Counted from the stretch's first letter, positions 33,646 to 44,957 are shown. The stretch: 64,000 nucleotides of DNA from Ovis canadensis (GCF_042477335.2 NC_091251.1:92333501-92397500), one strand, 5' to 3'. Numbers and translations: made by a program. Notes: a model not told the origin generated them from the letters alone.

Positions 33646-34099
33646 GGGGTCTATATATTTGCTCGGTAATAAATGATTAACAGTGTTATGTGCAATTTAA
33701 AGACAACAATATACACAAGCACAAATCTACCACTATAATAAAATGTCATGGTATTTTCAACAGCTATGCATTTCTGTGCATGATTCCACTTGACTTACGA
33801 GGTTCCTAGGTCATTTTCTATAACTTGTATTTCCAATTAAGTCTTGGGAATCATGACATAAGATTACAGCACCTTGAGACTTTGCCTGCTTTAATGATAC
33901 TCGCTGAATTGTCTGGCTGTTTTAAAAGTTATTTTTAATCTTCCTTTCTTTTTAAGGAGAATCTTCATATTCTCTTATAGTATTCATTAATGTGACATAG
34001 TATCATTTAAGGAAACAATGGTCACAAGGTGAAAAGTCAAAAAATGACCACTAAAAACAGTCCCTTAAATTAGCATCTATTCAGTATTTGCTAGGTGGT
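33646..34099. other. Unassigned AT-rich sequence
   Basis: No gene or named repeat is seen. Confidence 0.5.
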
Positions 34100-34111
34100 A
34101 GGCCCCTTAAG

Positions 34112-34368
34112 CAGAGAAGGAAATGGCAACCCACTCCAGTACTCTTGCCTGGAAAATTCCATGGATGGAGGAGCCTGGTGGGCTGCAGTCCATGGGATCG
34201 CAAAGTCAGACACAACTGAGCGACTTCACTTTCTTTCTATCATTCCGGTTGGAGAAGGAAATGGCAACCCACTCGTGTTCTTGCCTGGAAAATCCCATGG
34301 ACAGAGAGGCCTGGTGGGCTGCCGTCTATCGGGTTGCAAAGAGTCGGACATGATTAAGCAACTAACAC
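34112..34368 (+). mobile_element. Bov-A2 SINE with target-site duplication
   Basis: Two Bov-A monomers are joined by cttcactttctttctatcat. The flanks aggccccttaag are exact at 34100-34111 and 34369-34380. Confidence 0.95.
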
Positions 34369-34424
34369 AGGCCCCTTAAGAACCTTCATGTACTGAATTA
34401 TCTAGTCCTTCCTATGTCTCTAGG

Positions 34425-34545
34425 AGGTGGGCTTCATTGTTAGCCCCATTCTGCCAACAAGGAGTCCCAAACACAGAGGTTAAGTGACCTGTCCAAGTGA
34501 TAAAGCCAGTAGTTGGTTGAGCTGGGAATTTGAGTCTTGGGTGGA
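34425..34545 (+). repeat. MIR
   Basis: cagaggttaagtgacctgtcc, aagccagtagttggttgagc and gggaatttgagtc match the MIR core. Confidence 0.8.
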
Positions 34546-34565
34546 GGGCTAGAAGAACAGAGGGT

Positions 34566-34716
34566 GGGGGACTTCCCTGGTGACTCAGTGGCCATGACTC
34601 CACGCTCCCAACGCAGGGAGCCTGGATTTGATCCCTGGTCAGGAACTAGATCCCAAAGGCCACAATTGAGAGTTTGCAGGCTGTGACTAAGACCTGGCGC
34701 AGCCAAATAAACAAAG
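34566..34716 (+). mobile_element. CHR-type SINE
   Basis: gggggacttccctggtgact to ctggcgcagccaaataaac. Confidence 0.85.
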
Positions 34717-36724
34717 AATGGAAGGTGGCTGAAGGTGATTCACTGGATGGCAGCGCCCCATGGGGTCTGCCTCTTCCTTCCTCCTTGCTCTCTAGTGCTA
34801 TGGGCCATCTTGAGGTCTGGGAGTTTACCTTTTCCACCCCTTCTATAAGCTACTCCATACCCTCCAAGAAATTCACTCCCACTTTTTAAAATTTTGCTTG
34901 TCACCAAGAATCAGTGTCTGTACTTATGTTTGAACGGGCCTCGAGTCACCCAACAAGTTGACATACAGCTCACACAGAAACACAAGGCCGACTTTCTGCC
35001 CTCCACCTGCTTACATATATCTCAGAAAAGCCATGGTAATGACTGAATCCTCTGTCCTCCTATGCAAGTTCCAAGTGAAAGAGAGCCAGACCTATGTGAG
35101 CTAGATCAGTGGAGAAAAAGGCTTCATGGAGGGCCCGGCATGATATCTTTGGGGAGAGTCACTGTCACGGACACCTTTCATCATCTGCCCATCCCACAAT
35201 CCCTTCTTCAAACACTGTCCCTCTCAGAACAGTTGATCCTGATGCACATGGTAGGCACTCATTTGCTGAATGAAGGAAAATCCGCCCATCTGTCCAAAGA
35301 TAAATTTTGACTAAAATAAATTGGAATAAAATCTTTATCAGCTTCACATGAAATTACATGAACTCTACTCTCCCACATAGTTGAGAACCTTATGTTGTTT
35401 CATTTTTAAAAATTGCTTATTTACACAACAAAAATGATGTCCAATGTTAAAAACAAACCATACTTCTCTAGTTTTGAACTATTGAAATTAGTTGCAGAAC
35501 TCATCTGATTCAATTTGATACTAGGTCTGTCAACTCCAAATTGGCACTTGCCATCTGCCTCTATAAGCATTAAATCATGAGCTGCTGAAGATCAGCATCC
35601 TTTTTAGGCTCCTTTATTGATTTTCAACACCCCTGAAAGGAGTTCAAGGTGGAGATAGCAATGAGGCACTGTGCTCTGGGAAAACGCAGCAGAACAGGTC
35701 TTCAGATCAGGAGCTGATTTTATGAGCCCAATTCTTGTATCTCCTCATATCTAGAAAAACACTTAATCCTTCATGGTAACAGCTGCTCCTCGTGACTAGC
35801 AGAAAGCTTTTGCAAAAAAAAAAAGTGCTTGATTGCATGTAGTCCCCCTTCACCAAAATGACATACTCTGAACTTCCCTGCTACCTCTTTGGAGCAGTTT
35901 CTCAGTTATCTTAAATGCTGTCTCCTGGACGACTATAGTCCTCATTTTGCCACAAATTAAACTTTAACACCCAACTCTCACGTTGTGCTTTTTTTTTTTT
36001 TTAAAGAGGGCAGATCTTTCTCAGATTATTCTATGCAATCTCCCAATCAGGCATGATGCTTGGAATGATACCCTTCAGCTGTGAATCAGTTCTCTGGTCT
36101 TTATTCAAGGCCCAAAGAAAGAAGAGGGAAGTGAGATAAAAAGGATAGTTTTGCCTATGTTCATATAGTGGATATACTATGATACATTCAAGACATTTAA
36201 GACAGAAAGGACACTTTTGCAACAGACTCTTTAATCTGGATTGTTACATACCTCTGAGCCCTGATTTTCTCATCTTTAAGACAGATTCATTCTAGAATCT
36301 TTTAGTTCCAATGTTCTAAGATTCAGTTTCAATAGATGCACACACTGACATGCTAATACATTTTACTGGAAGTTGGTCAGTCCCTAACAAATCAACAGCC
36401 AAAGAACGCTCCACTTCTTATTTCACATCTACACTTGAGGCATAAGCTAATGGAGGGTGGGGCTCCAAAAAGGCCTGAGTGAGATTCTTATATGGGCTGG
36501 AGCAATGCCTGGATGTAATAATTGAGAGTCTAGGTTTAAATGCCATAGCTTTTTTTTTTTCCTGACACTGCACAGTGGAGTCACCTGATGAACTGTTTTA
36601 CTGCTGCCCTGTTCCCACCCTTAGAGATTCCGCTTAATTAATCTAGGTTGCAGCCTGGACATAAGAATTTTATCAGCTCTCCAGGTGATTCTACCCTGAG
36701 AAAAAGGCGACTATTGGCATACAA
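34717..36724. other. Sequence downstream of SYNJ2BP, no gene seen
   Basis: Two kilobases without Bov-type SINEs or LINEs. This could be the distal SYNJ2BP 3' UTR or intergenic DNA. AATAAA on the minus strand occurs near 36100 and 35610. The minus-strand ORF at 36031-36222 has no recognisable domain. Confidence 0.45.
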
Positions 36725-36900
36725 CAGTGATTCTCAAACTTCAGTGTGCATCAGTTACCTGGAAGGATTATTTAAAACTTATTTCTGGGTGCCCTACTAA
36801 ATGTCTGACTCCTAGGGTGGAGCCCAAGAATTTGCTTTTCTAGCAAATTCCCAGGTAATGCTGATACTTTTGTCCAGAGACCTCACTTGGAGAACCACTG
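36725..36900 (+). repeat. MER5A-type hAT DNA transposon
   Basis: The element is complete-looking, with inverted ends cagtgattctcaaac and ttggagaaccactg. Inside is aagaatttgcttttctagca and tcccaggtaatgctgatac. Confidence 0.9.
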
Positions 36901-36910
36901 CCAGTAAGGA

Positions 36911-37174
36911 GAAGGCAATAGGAACCCACTCTAGTACTCTTGCCTGGAAAATCCCATGGGCGGAGGAGCCTGGTAGGCTGCAGTCCACGGGGTTGTGAAG
37001 AGTCGGACACGACTGAGCAACTTCACTTTCACTTTTATGCATTGGAGAAGGAAATGGCAACCCATTTGTGTTCTTGCCTGGAGAATCCCAGGGATGGGGG
37101 AGCCTGGTGGGCTGCTGTCCATGGGGTCACACAGAGTCAGACACCACTGAAGCGACTTAGCAGCAGCAGCAGCA
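36911..37174 (+). mobile_element. Bov-A2 SINE with target-site duplication
   Basis: A dimer joined by cttcactttcacttttatgc, ending in (CAG) repeats. gccagtaagga is exact at 36900-36910 and 37175-37185. Confidence 0.95.
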
Positions 37175-37194
37175 GCCAGTAAGGAAGTATCATT

Positions 37195-37400
37195 GGTAGT
37201 GGCACCTGAAGTCCTGAGTTTAAATCCTGACTCTATTATTACCACCTATGCAATCTTAGGAAGCAACTTATTCTCTTTTCTTTACTATCTTTTTAACAAC
37301 ACCTAGACCTCAGAGTTGTGAGGCATCAACAGTGTTACCAATCAGGGTTTAGTTCAGCACCTGGCACAGAATGCAGTTAACAGGTCCTCATTTCCCTTTT
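37195..37400 (+). repeat. MIR
   Basis: agtttaaatcctgactctat, acctatgcaatcttaggaag and cagcacctggcacagaatgc match diverged MIR. Confidence 0.7.
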
Positions 37401-37777
37401 CTGTTACACATGGCTAGATGGTATGAATAAGTTAATAGCACTGGTTAAAATCTGGCAGGAAAAGGTAAGAGAGAATTGAAGCAAACAATGTCTCATTAGA
37501 ACTGTATATATAACATAGGATGATAAATGTAGAGAAGTGTTTTAAGTAAATGTCTTAAAAGATACTTTCAATCTCTAAAACTTAATTTAGGTGCAAGGAA
37601 TATTAGATACAACTGATAAAGTGATAGAAATGTTAGATTTGATCTACAAACAGCATGAATGTTTTAATGACCTACAATGGACTCCAATACTTCACTTGTA
37701 GTAATTATCTAGAAAATCAGAAATAAGAATATAATTTAAGTGGCATACCTCCCTAAACCTTTTAATGTATTGATCTT

Positions 37778-37970
37778 TTTTTTAATTAATTAGACTGCAG
37801 CTGGTCTTAGCTGTGACTCGTGGGCTCTAGCATACTTTAGGCTCAGTGGTTGTGGTGCAGGCTTAGCTGCCTTGAGGCATGAGGGACCTCAGTCCCCCAA
37901 CCAGGGATCAAACCTGTGTCCCCTGCATTGGAAGGTGGATTCTTAACCACTGGACAACCAGAGAAGTCAC
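37778..37970 (-). mobile_element. CHR-type SINE
   Basis: Antisense body with ctgtgactcgtgggctctag, ccaaccagggatcaaacctg and the reversed head ggacaaccagagaagtcac. Confidence 0.85.
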
Positions 37971-38593
37971 TATTGACTTTTGAATACAATTCCAGAGAAA
38001 ACCTGAATTATTAAAGTGTATCAGAATCCCTATTATCAAAGCAAAACTTCTACCCATGATGTGATAGGTGTTTTTATTTACATATACCAACACACAAAAG
38101 ATGAAATAGCTTTCCATCCTGCTTGCCACTTGCTTCCTGTTGTATGTCTCAAGGTCCTTTCAGGAGTTAATGTTCAAACCTTGAGAGGAATCCTGGGAGG
38201 AAAGCAGGCCCACTGCAGAAGCTGCTGTACATTCCTCCCTATACAGGAAGGGCACCCGAGGTTGCGCCTCCACAGTGGGGCTGGCTGAGGCGAGGAGTGG
38301 AATACTGTGAGGGTTTCTCCATGGAATCTATGAATGCAGTTGTCTAAGTTGAGTCTCAGAGGTATTAAACTGCTCAGGTCTGAAGGCAGAAATCCTCAGG
38401 ATCGTTTACAGAAAGTTTCTTCTACCAATAGGTGACCCAGAGGCAAAGTCTTAACTGAGATTTTTAGTTTTAAAAGCCTTCTCTTTCCACTCTGGCCTGA
38501 TGCCATCAACAGCTTTCTTTTTCTGAATTCCTTAAAAAAAAAAAAAAGTGCACGTCTTTGTTGCTGCACCGAATTCTGAATAGTGCCATTTCT

Positions 38594-40471
38594 TTTATTA
38601 CTGTTCTCAACTATTACTTAACCTTATGATATACTTTTATCTTCTCACCTATTTAAGAATTCTCTTAACTAGACTGTGAACTCAAGGGTCCTTAACTTGA
38701 CCTCTTCCACCATAGAACTTTCTCAAGTGCCTCAATTCTCAGTAACCATCCCCTTTCGTTGTTTACAATATAAATTTGGCCCTAACTTGCATTGCCCTGT
38801 CTATGGAGGTAACTGTATATTATTTTATGTGTAAAAGTGTTCTCTTCCCAAATGGAACAAAAACAAAAACCCTTCAGGATGGAGGCTATGTATTTTGCTT
38901 CTTTGTAAAAGTTGTAACAAACCTGATGTCCAACAGACATTTGTAAAATTCTTATCAGATTATCCATGCTAAAAATTGGACACAACTGACTTCTTGAGTC
39001 CTGAGGGAAAGTTTTCATACTCTTGCTGCCAAGATTATGTAAAGCCTATAGCCTGCCAAGTATACATGGAGGATGGAAATGATTTTCTTTAAGCCAGAAA
39101 ATTAGCCTTGGTTCAGCTCTCATGAGTGCTTTAAAAATCAACCTTCAATACCACAAGAACAGGAGGGTTCCCACCTCATTAGTGCCCTTGGTATTCCCTA
39201 ATATCCATTCATCCGCAAGTTTTCCTCACAAAACATAAACCAAACTTCCAGAGCCCCTAAAACAAACAAAACTTTCTTCCCCTTCCTTGCAAAATAGTTC
39301 ATTCATTAAAAGCCATAACCAGTGCTTAAAACCTTTCAAAAAAAGGTTCAACTTAACTGCGTTGAAGGAGAGCTGATTTCATGCCCGTCCCGCTGGGGAG
39401 CAGTCCCTCTCTCAGAGTTTGCCTGTTAACAGAAACAGGAAAGACTGGTAGATGGCCTGAGTGTTTTCACTGGGTTGGTTTGGCCTCATAGCTCTGACTA
39501 CAGTCATTCCAGTTGATCCTTTAACAGGACGGTAAGGTACCAAGACAGTCACTAAAGTAGTCCAGAGACTAGTAAGATTTACGTTTACATCTCCCAAGTT
39601 TTTTAAAGACTTGTTTGCACAAAGCTGGATTATGGTATTTTACCTCAGTTGTCACCACAGGTATTATGAAGAAGAAACACTGTCCTAAGATTCTTAATTA
39701 GTTGCTTTAGTTTTCGTTTTTTTAAATGACTCAGATTGCTATCCTCTTTTAAGCCTCACTCTATTACTCTTGCTACATACTGAACTCTTCTATTGAAGAC
39801 TATCACTTAATCCTTATAGCAGAAACCTAGAAACCGGAGTTGCTTTCCACTTCTTTAATTCTCCATAAGGCATCACTATTATAATATCATACATGAATAT
39901 GTACGTATATATATGTGTGTGTGCGTGTGTGTGTATATATATATATATATGTTTGTTTTAAAAAGTAGAAATGTTCTTCTCAATCATCTTTGTTTGATAC
40001 AAAGTAGGTGCCCAAGTAGGTATTAATAGTTAGAAATTAAATAAAAGGCCACAAAAACTTCCCAAGGAAGATCATTAAAGAGAAAAATCCTTTTTTCCTC
40101 TTATTACAGCTGGCCTTTGATGCATGCCAGGTAAGAAAAAAAGGAATACTGCAGGGTGATGGGAAGACTGGACCTTTCCCATTTTTTGGGTTGTAGCTGA
40201 ACTTCTATTGGCGGTTCTAGTAAAATATATAACTCTTCGTTTGTTCTAGGCAAGTCCTTCTTTCGGGTTTCCTTCAGACACTGCCTTTACTCTCCCATGA
40301 GAAAATGAGGATTCAGAGATTTCAAATAGCAAGATTCTGGTTGGGTAGCAGTCTCTTGAAATCATGAGCTGGCTATGTAGAGGGAAAAGTTATGGAAGAC
40401 TGGCAGGAGAGGGTGAGAGAAAAAGAGAAATGTATCTTCTTCTTTGGGAGCACAGGAAGAAAGCAAGTTTT
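38594..40471 (-). other. SYNJ2BP: SYNJ2BP 3' UTR, proximal part (end not determined)
   Basis: This sequence directly follows the stop codon on the gene strand and is free of Bov SINEs and LINEs down to about 38.0 kb, unlike its surroundings. The nearest AATAAA on the minus strand that I noted is at 38594-38599. Others lie near 38073, 36100 and 35610, so the transcript may be longer. The window shows the hexamers only; which one is used is unknown. Confidence 0.4.
39904..39952. repeat. (TA)/(TG) microsatellite in the SYNJ2BP 3' region
   Basis: tatatatatgtgtgtgtgcg followed by (TG) and (TA) units. Confidence 0.95.
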
Positions 40472-40612
40472 TCAAAGTCGTTGCCGGTATCTCATGAAGG
40501 CCCAGGCTGCTACCATGGTGAGGGCAAACACTGGCACCAGCACCATAGTTATGGGAATACCACTTGGCTCCCCTTCGCCTTGAGGTCCTATGGGCCCATT
40601 CTGCACCTGTAA
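40472..40612 (-). CDS. SYNJ2BP: SYNJ2BP coding exon 4 (terminal): linker, membrane anchor, stop
   Basis: This exon encodes residues 100-145 and the stop codon (TGA, bases 40472-40474). It starts at 40612 after the acceptor ttcgcttccag. The first part is a Gly/Pro-rich polar linker (LQVQNGPIGPQGEGEPSG). A single hydrophobic span follows at about residues 118-138 (IPITMVLVPVFALTMVAAWAF). The short basic tail MRYRQRL is typical of tail-anchored outer-membrane proteins, where the basic residues after the anchor direct mitochondrial targeting. Compared with the human protein as I remember it, the linker differs (PQGEGE for HRGEGD), Thr replaces Phe at the start of the span, and Arg replaces Gln before the last Leu. 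The downstream 3' UTR continues on the minus strand below 40472. Confidence 0.95.
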   Translation of the reverse strand, partial: LQVQNGPIGPQGEGEPSGIPITMVLVPVFALTMVAAWAFMRYRQRL

Positions 40613-41354
40613 CTGGAAGCGAAAGAAAAATGTTAACTCTAGTGACAATGTGTGTTTACCACAACTGCAGTGTCCAAGCTGACACATTACCTGGGTCAGC
40701 AGTCTCTGCATCACTCAAAGCTGTGCACCCTAAGCACTACCAAACACAAGGTGTCCTCTCTCTATCCGGAACTGATGCATCAATGTCACCGATTCTTGGG
40801 AAACAAAGTCAGTCTGATGGGAAGGCATTTAACCTTGCTGTGCTACTGACCTAAAGGGACCCAAGGTTAAGTCAGATAACCTCTTCTGCACTGTCCACTA
40901 AACTATATGTATACCGTACCAGGAAAATGAAGATATGAAATGAAGCCTACTGATCCTATGGAAGGAAGCCTGGAAATCACTGGGCAAGGGCAGGGGTGTC
41001 CATCTTTCTAGAAACGTTTATCGAGAAAGATTTATCAGTAGTCAGCGTGTAATAACAGCAGATCTGAGCAATGGGACAGGCACAATGCCATTATTTAGAA
41101 ATACTTTCCAATTCCTGAAAGGTACCTACTCCTTCTGAAGATGGGGTCCTGTCCTTCATCCCCCATTCTGTAATTCTGGGCAAAGACAAAGGTGAAACTT
41201 ATATGGAATGGAGGTAAAAGATTCAAACGTAAATAAGTTAAAAAATTTCAGATCCTAACAGTTATAATTTTCCATTGCCAAAACATTCCCTTTTGAGGCT
41301 GGTAATTTTTCTTCATTTCAGTCAATCTTGTAAAAGGTAGCCTCTCTTAACATC

Positions 41355-41965
41355 AACTTTAAAAAAAAAATCATTAAAAAAAATTGAAGTACAGTTAATT
41401 TATAATGCTGTGTTAGTTTCAGCAAAGTGATTCAGTATATACATATTCTTTTTCAGATTCTTTTCCATCATAGGTTACTACAAGATACCAAATAGAGCTC
41501 CCTGGGTTATACAGAAGGTTCTTATTATTTACTTTATATATAATAGTATATATATGTTAATCTGAAACTCCTAATTTATCTCTTCCCCTGCCTCCACTAT
41601 CCCTCTTGGTAACCCTAAATTTTTTTCTATGTTTGTGAGTCTATTTCTGTTTCATAAATAAGTTCATTTGCCTCATTTTTTTTAGACTTCACATATAAGT
41701 GATATGATACAGTATTTGTTTTTCTCTGATTTATTTCACTTAATATGATAATCTCTAGGTCTATTCATGTTGCTGCAAATGGCAATATTTTATTCTTTAT
41801 GGCTGAGTAATATTCCATTATCAATACAAACATACCCCATATCTTCTTTATCTAGTCATCTGTCACTGGACACTTAGGTTGCTTCTATGTCTTGGCTATC
41901 GTAAACAGCACTGCTATGAATGCTGGGGGCATGTATCTTTTCAAATTAGATTAGTATTAACTGGT
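41355..41965 (-). mobile_element. Old L1 3' end in SYNJ2BP intron 3
   Basis: Antisense phrases are gaagtacagttaatttataa, gtttctgttttgtaaataa-like sequence at 41644, ctgagtaatattccatta and cactgctatgaatgctggg. Confidence 0.85.
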
Positions 41966-42744
41966 AATAGATAACTTAGTAATTGTGAAGCCATCTTGTT
42001 TTAGTTAGATTTAATCTCATTAGTCCATGAAACTCTGACCCCTCAATCTGAAAGAAAAGACTGAAAAAACTACCTTTTCTATCTTATATCCCCCCTATAG
42101 CTTTCATTCATTTCCAGATGAGATGTCCTGAGAGAACATGCTCAATAGAAAGACATGGCTTTTATAGGCCAATTCCTTGACCAGAACAATCTGTTTTGTT
42201 TGGAGTTATTTATGGATGTTTCCTTAAAAAATGAACTCACATGCCTTCAAAATTAACTCTAATCATATTAGAGTGTATGCCTATATTTGCTTGCCTTTAT
42301 CTGTTGCATATCAATACTTTCTCCCATACTTTAGAAACATAGAAGGGCCAAGGCAGAAGCAGCTGAATACTAACGTCTCCTATTGACCTGGTTTCCTAAT
42401 CCATCACACCCAGATTCTGCTTGCAACCCTGGCTGTTTTCTCAGATCCTTCATGCCTTGTGCCATTTACACTTCTTTCACTATCTCCTGTTGAATTCTTC
42501 AGTCTCTGAAGCCTCACTCAGGAGTTGGGTGAGGCAAAGACAGCATCAATTTAAGAGTGAGCAACTTTAAAGACACAGTGAACCTGTGTTATAAGTGCAT
42601 TCCAAAGTCCTTCATGCTACAGGAGGATTATGCCCACTCAGGCTTTTCTTCTTATCATGCAAATGATAAAACACTAGGAACTAAGGAGAGGACTTAGGGA
42701 TAGGTAGCTGTCTTCATCAAATTCTGAATCTCATTTCTTTTCTC
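41966..42744. other. SYNJ2BP intron 3, no repeat recognised
   Basis: AT-rich intronic sequence without named repeats, leading to the candidate membrane ORF. Confidence 0.5.
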
Positions 42745-42882
42745 CTAGAGCTCCCCTTTGAGCATGAGGGCTTTGGTCAAGAGGATCCCCACGATGATAA
42801 GAAAAGCGTTTAAGATGATGATAGGGAAAAGCACATAGTGGATATCAAAAAACCCACCACCTCTGTCACTTAAGAGTTTCAT
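42745..42882 (-). CDS. Candidate 45-residue single-span membrane ORF in SYNJ2BP intron 3
   Basis: An ATG at 42880-42882 opens 45 codons ending at TAG (42745-42747), on the SYNJ2BP strand between exons 3 and 4. The start region MKLLSDRGGGFFDIH is polar. It is followed by about 22 hydrophobic residues (YVLFPIIILNAFLIIVGILL) and the tail TKALMLKGEL. Codons in the span favour ATC, CTC and GTG, unlike the AT-rich intron around it. The layout recalls the anchor in exon 4, which also has a VL-x-P motif at the start of the span. No acceptor just upstream joins exon 3 in this frame without an extra shift. Pyrimidine-rich DNA readily encodes hydrophobic residues, so chance is possible. I do not recognise the protein. 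Confidence 0.3.
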   Translation of the reverse strand: MKLLSDRGGGFFDIHYVLFPIIILNAFLIIVGILLTKALMLKGEL

Positions 42883-43206
42883 AAATAAAAATGTTCAAGG
42901 GAAGACATATGTTTCCTCTACCAAGAAATAAAATTGGCCTGGTTATATTCTTCCCGATTTATTTTAATTTGGCTGTCAAGCTTTATCTTTAGGGCATATT
43001 ATCTTGAAGCTACTGGGTTGCAAATGTAGTTAAGAATTTCCTTTAATGATTAGGAGAAGTCTCAGAACACCCTTGCCTATGCACAGATAATCTCTTCAAA
43101 AGAATGAGAGGGGAAGGAAAAAAGCCAAACACACTACTGAAGATTACACCACATAATTAATTCACAACAATGTCACAAAAACCCGGTGACGGCAAACGAC
43201 ACCTAC

Positions 43207-43302
43207 CCTGTGCTGCACTCTCAGGGACACAGCATAGCCTGCATTACGGAAGAGGTCCACAGCATCCTGGTGCAGCAGGTTCTTTAGGTCTTGGCCGTTG
43301 AC
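43207..43302 (-). CDS. SYNJ2BP: SYNJ2BP coding exon 3: C-terminal half of the PDZ domain
   Basis: These 96 bases encode exactly 32 codons, residues 68-99, from VNGQDLKNLL to SLRVQHR. The acceptor is tgtttttgacag before GTC and the donor is AGG followed by gtaggt. Both junctions fall between codons. The segment HQDAVDLFRNAG is the second alpha helix of the PDZ domain. Its first residue, His78, is the position that selects class I ligands (Ser/Thr at -2) in PDZ domains. YAVSLRVQ is the last beta strand. A degenerate second copy of this exon lies at 43784-43880 in the upstream intron. Confidence 0.95.
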
Positions 43303-43783
43303 CTGTCAAAAACAGCAAGGAAAAGTAGTGAAAGATACAGAATGTGAACTCTCATAAGTCAAAAGATTTACTTACATGTGACCACAGATTTAAAAACAGA
43401 GACAATTCCAAGGGCTAGGAGAAGGGGTAAAGCTAACTTAGAACTCAGAGTAACTTTTTCATTTCAAAGCTACAGGTCTTCCAGGTTACCACTCTATACC
43501 CTTTATATTTTTAATCCCTGGCATGGCCAGACCAGCTTCAGCTCTAGAAATGTAACTCTAGGAAGCTCTCCCACAATTTAGTTTGATGTGGTATAAATCA
43601 ACTAGCCTCTTCTATTGCTTTTGTTCTATTCTGAACAATTTTCATTATCCTCCTTAAATTTACTAAAAAAACATATTTCTGTGATGATACAAACTACTAA
43701 AAATGTTTTGGTGAAGCTGAGTCCTACCACCTAAAGGTAAGAGAGGCGAAGGGCTCTGCTATCAACACTTCTCAGTGTCAGGA

Positions 43784-43880
43784 GTGACACTGGCCACAAG
43801 CGATACCTAGTCTATGCTGTACTCAAGGGATACAGTGTAGCCCACTTTATGTAAAATCTCCATAGCTTTCATACCTGGCA
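43784..43880 (-). pseudogene. Decayed duplicate of SYNJ2BP exon 3
   Basis: The bases 43805-43866 align with the 3' half and donor of true exon 3 (43201-43263) at about 45 of 63 positions by hand, with one single-base gap. The similarity continues into the donor-side intron (gtgac...ggc...cga before acct). Read on the gene strand it gives KAMEILHKVGYTVSLEYSID followed by TAG, against DAVDLFRNAGYAVSLRVQHR in the real exon. The Gly-Tyr-x-Val-Ser-Leu core is kept. The consensus donor is disrupted and an in-frame stop has appeared. The exon's 5' half is not recognisable, because a MIR-like repeat begins at about 43890. I infer an old tandem duplication within intron 2, now dead, but a diverged cryptic exon cannot be excluded. 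Confidence 0.6.
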
Positions 43881-43889
43881 ATGGTAGCA

Positions 43890-44100
43890 AGAACATCTAA
43901 TATATTTGGTAGGTTCTGTTCTACATGCTTTCATACATTACTCATTGAGTAATCACAATCCTATGAGGTAGACATTATTTTTATCTTGTTTTCAGCGATT
44001 AAAAACTAAAATTAAAAATAAAACTGAAGCTTAGCAAGGTTAGGTAATTTACCCAAAGTCATAGTAACTGTAGAAGCGAGGGCTAAGGGTTTTATATCTG
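43890..44100 (+). repeat. MIR in SYNJ2BP intron 2
   Basis: gttctgttctacatgctttc, caatcctatgaggtagacat and gcaaggttaggtaatttacc fit MIR. It abuts the decayed exon-3 copy. Confidence 0.8.
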
Positions 44101-44957
44101 GGAAGGAATACTAAGGTGCTCTTGCCTCTTACTGCTCCTTCTGCACTCCTCCTCTTCCACCCTCACTCACCAGCTATTCTTTCCTCTGCTGAAGCTCAAG
44201 TCATTTACTTATTCAACCTTCTCATCTTCCTTGTCACGGTTTCCCTTCTCCAAGAGGTTCAGAACTATCCCTCCAGTCTTTTCCCTGTCAATATTCTTGC
44301 TGAATAACTCCATCATCACTCTGGCCTTATTAACTGTCCACACTGAAGGGTTCCAGCTCTATTCCATTCTAGTCACCAACGGCATAAGCCTTCCACTTCA
44401 ACATCAGGCATGCTTCAGCTCCAATATCTCAAACTTAAAAAAAAAAAAGATAAAAAATCTACTTTCTCCATATTTCCTATACCTCTGAAAATCTCCTCTT
44501 CATTCTCATCAATGCCTTTTTACACATCTAGGAGTTTGTACTATTTCAAAAAGGCATTTGGAAAATGACTGGAATCCCTTATCACCAGGATCTTCTACCA
44601 TCTTTCCAGTCCTGGGCAACACACTGCATTTCTTTTCCTTGTCATCAGTGAGCTCAATATTCCGAGAGAAAGATACACAGTCACGTTTTCCACCACAGAC
44701 CCATGCAAGCTGGCTTCTGCTGTACCTTTACTATTCTTCTCATCTCAACTACAATCCTTCTCAACTCCCTAATACATACGCAGTGGGTAGCTGTTCCCAA
44801 GACCTTTCCTACCATCAAACTCCAATTCCATCTCTTTTCTCAGCAGATCCCTGTCTTATCTTTTTTGAGAATACTGAGAACTTATGACAAACATTCTCTC
44901 CATTTTCTTTCCTTTCCCCTTAAGGGTTCTTAATATCCTCTTAGTGCTGCTTTCTCC
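44101..44957. other. SYNJ2BP intron 2, pyrimidine-rich unassigned sequence
   Basis: C/T-rich in the plus orientation with open but feature-less frames at 44231-44488 and 44558-44887. No gene or named repeat is recognised. Confidence 0.45.

Noticed and set aside
37161..37174. CAG repeat as a possible expandable microsatellite (also 55543-55560, 56477-56484)
   Set aside because: These are the normal short tails of Bov-A2 SINEs.
24375..38593. COX16, expected downstream of SYNJ2BP from the human gene order
   Set aside because: I found no segment encoding the start of COX16 and no CpG-rich promoter in this part. It may lie outside the window or be displaced; a translated search would settle it.
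42731..42840. Plus-strand exon: ttcttttctcctag acceptor followed by an open frame
   Set aside because: The plus-strand translation is short, Lys/Met-rich and without features. The pattern is the mirror of the minus-strand hydrophobic codons.
44231..44887. Overlapping 76-109 codon frames suggesting a gene
   Set aside because: The sequence is C/T-rich, which keeps frames open by composition. There is no domain, no splice context and three frames are open at once.
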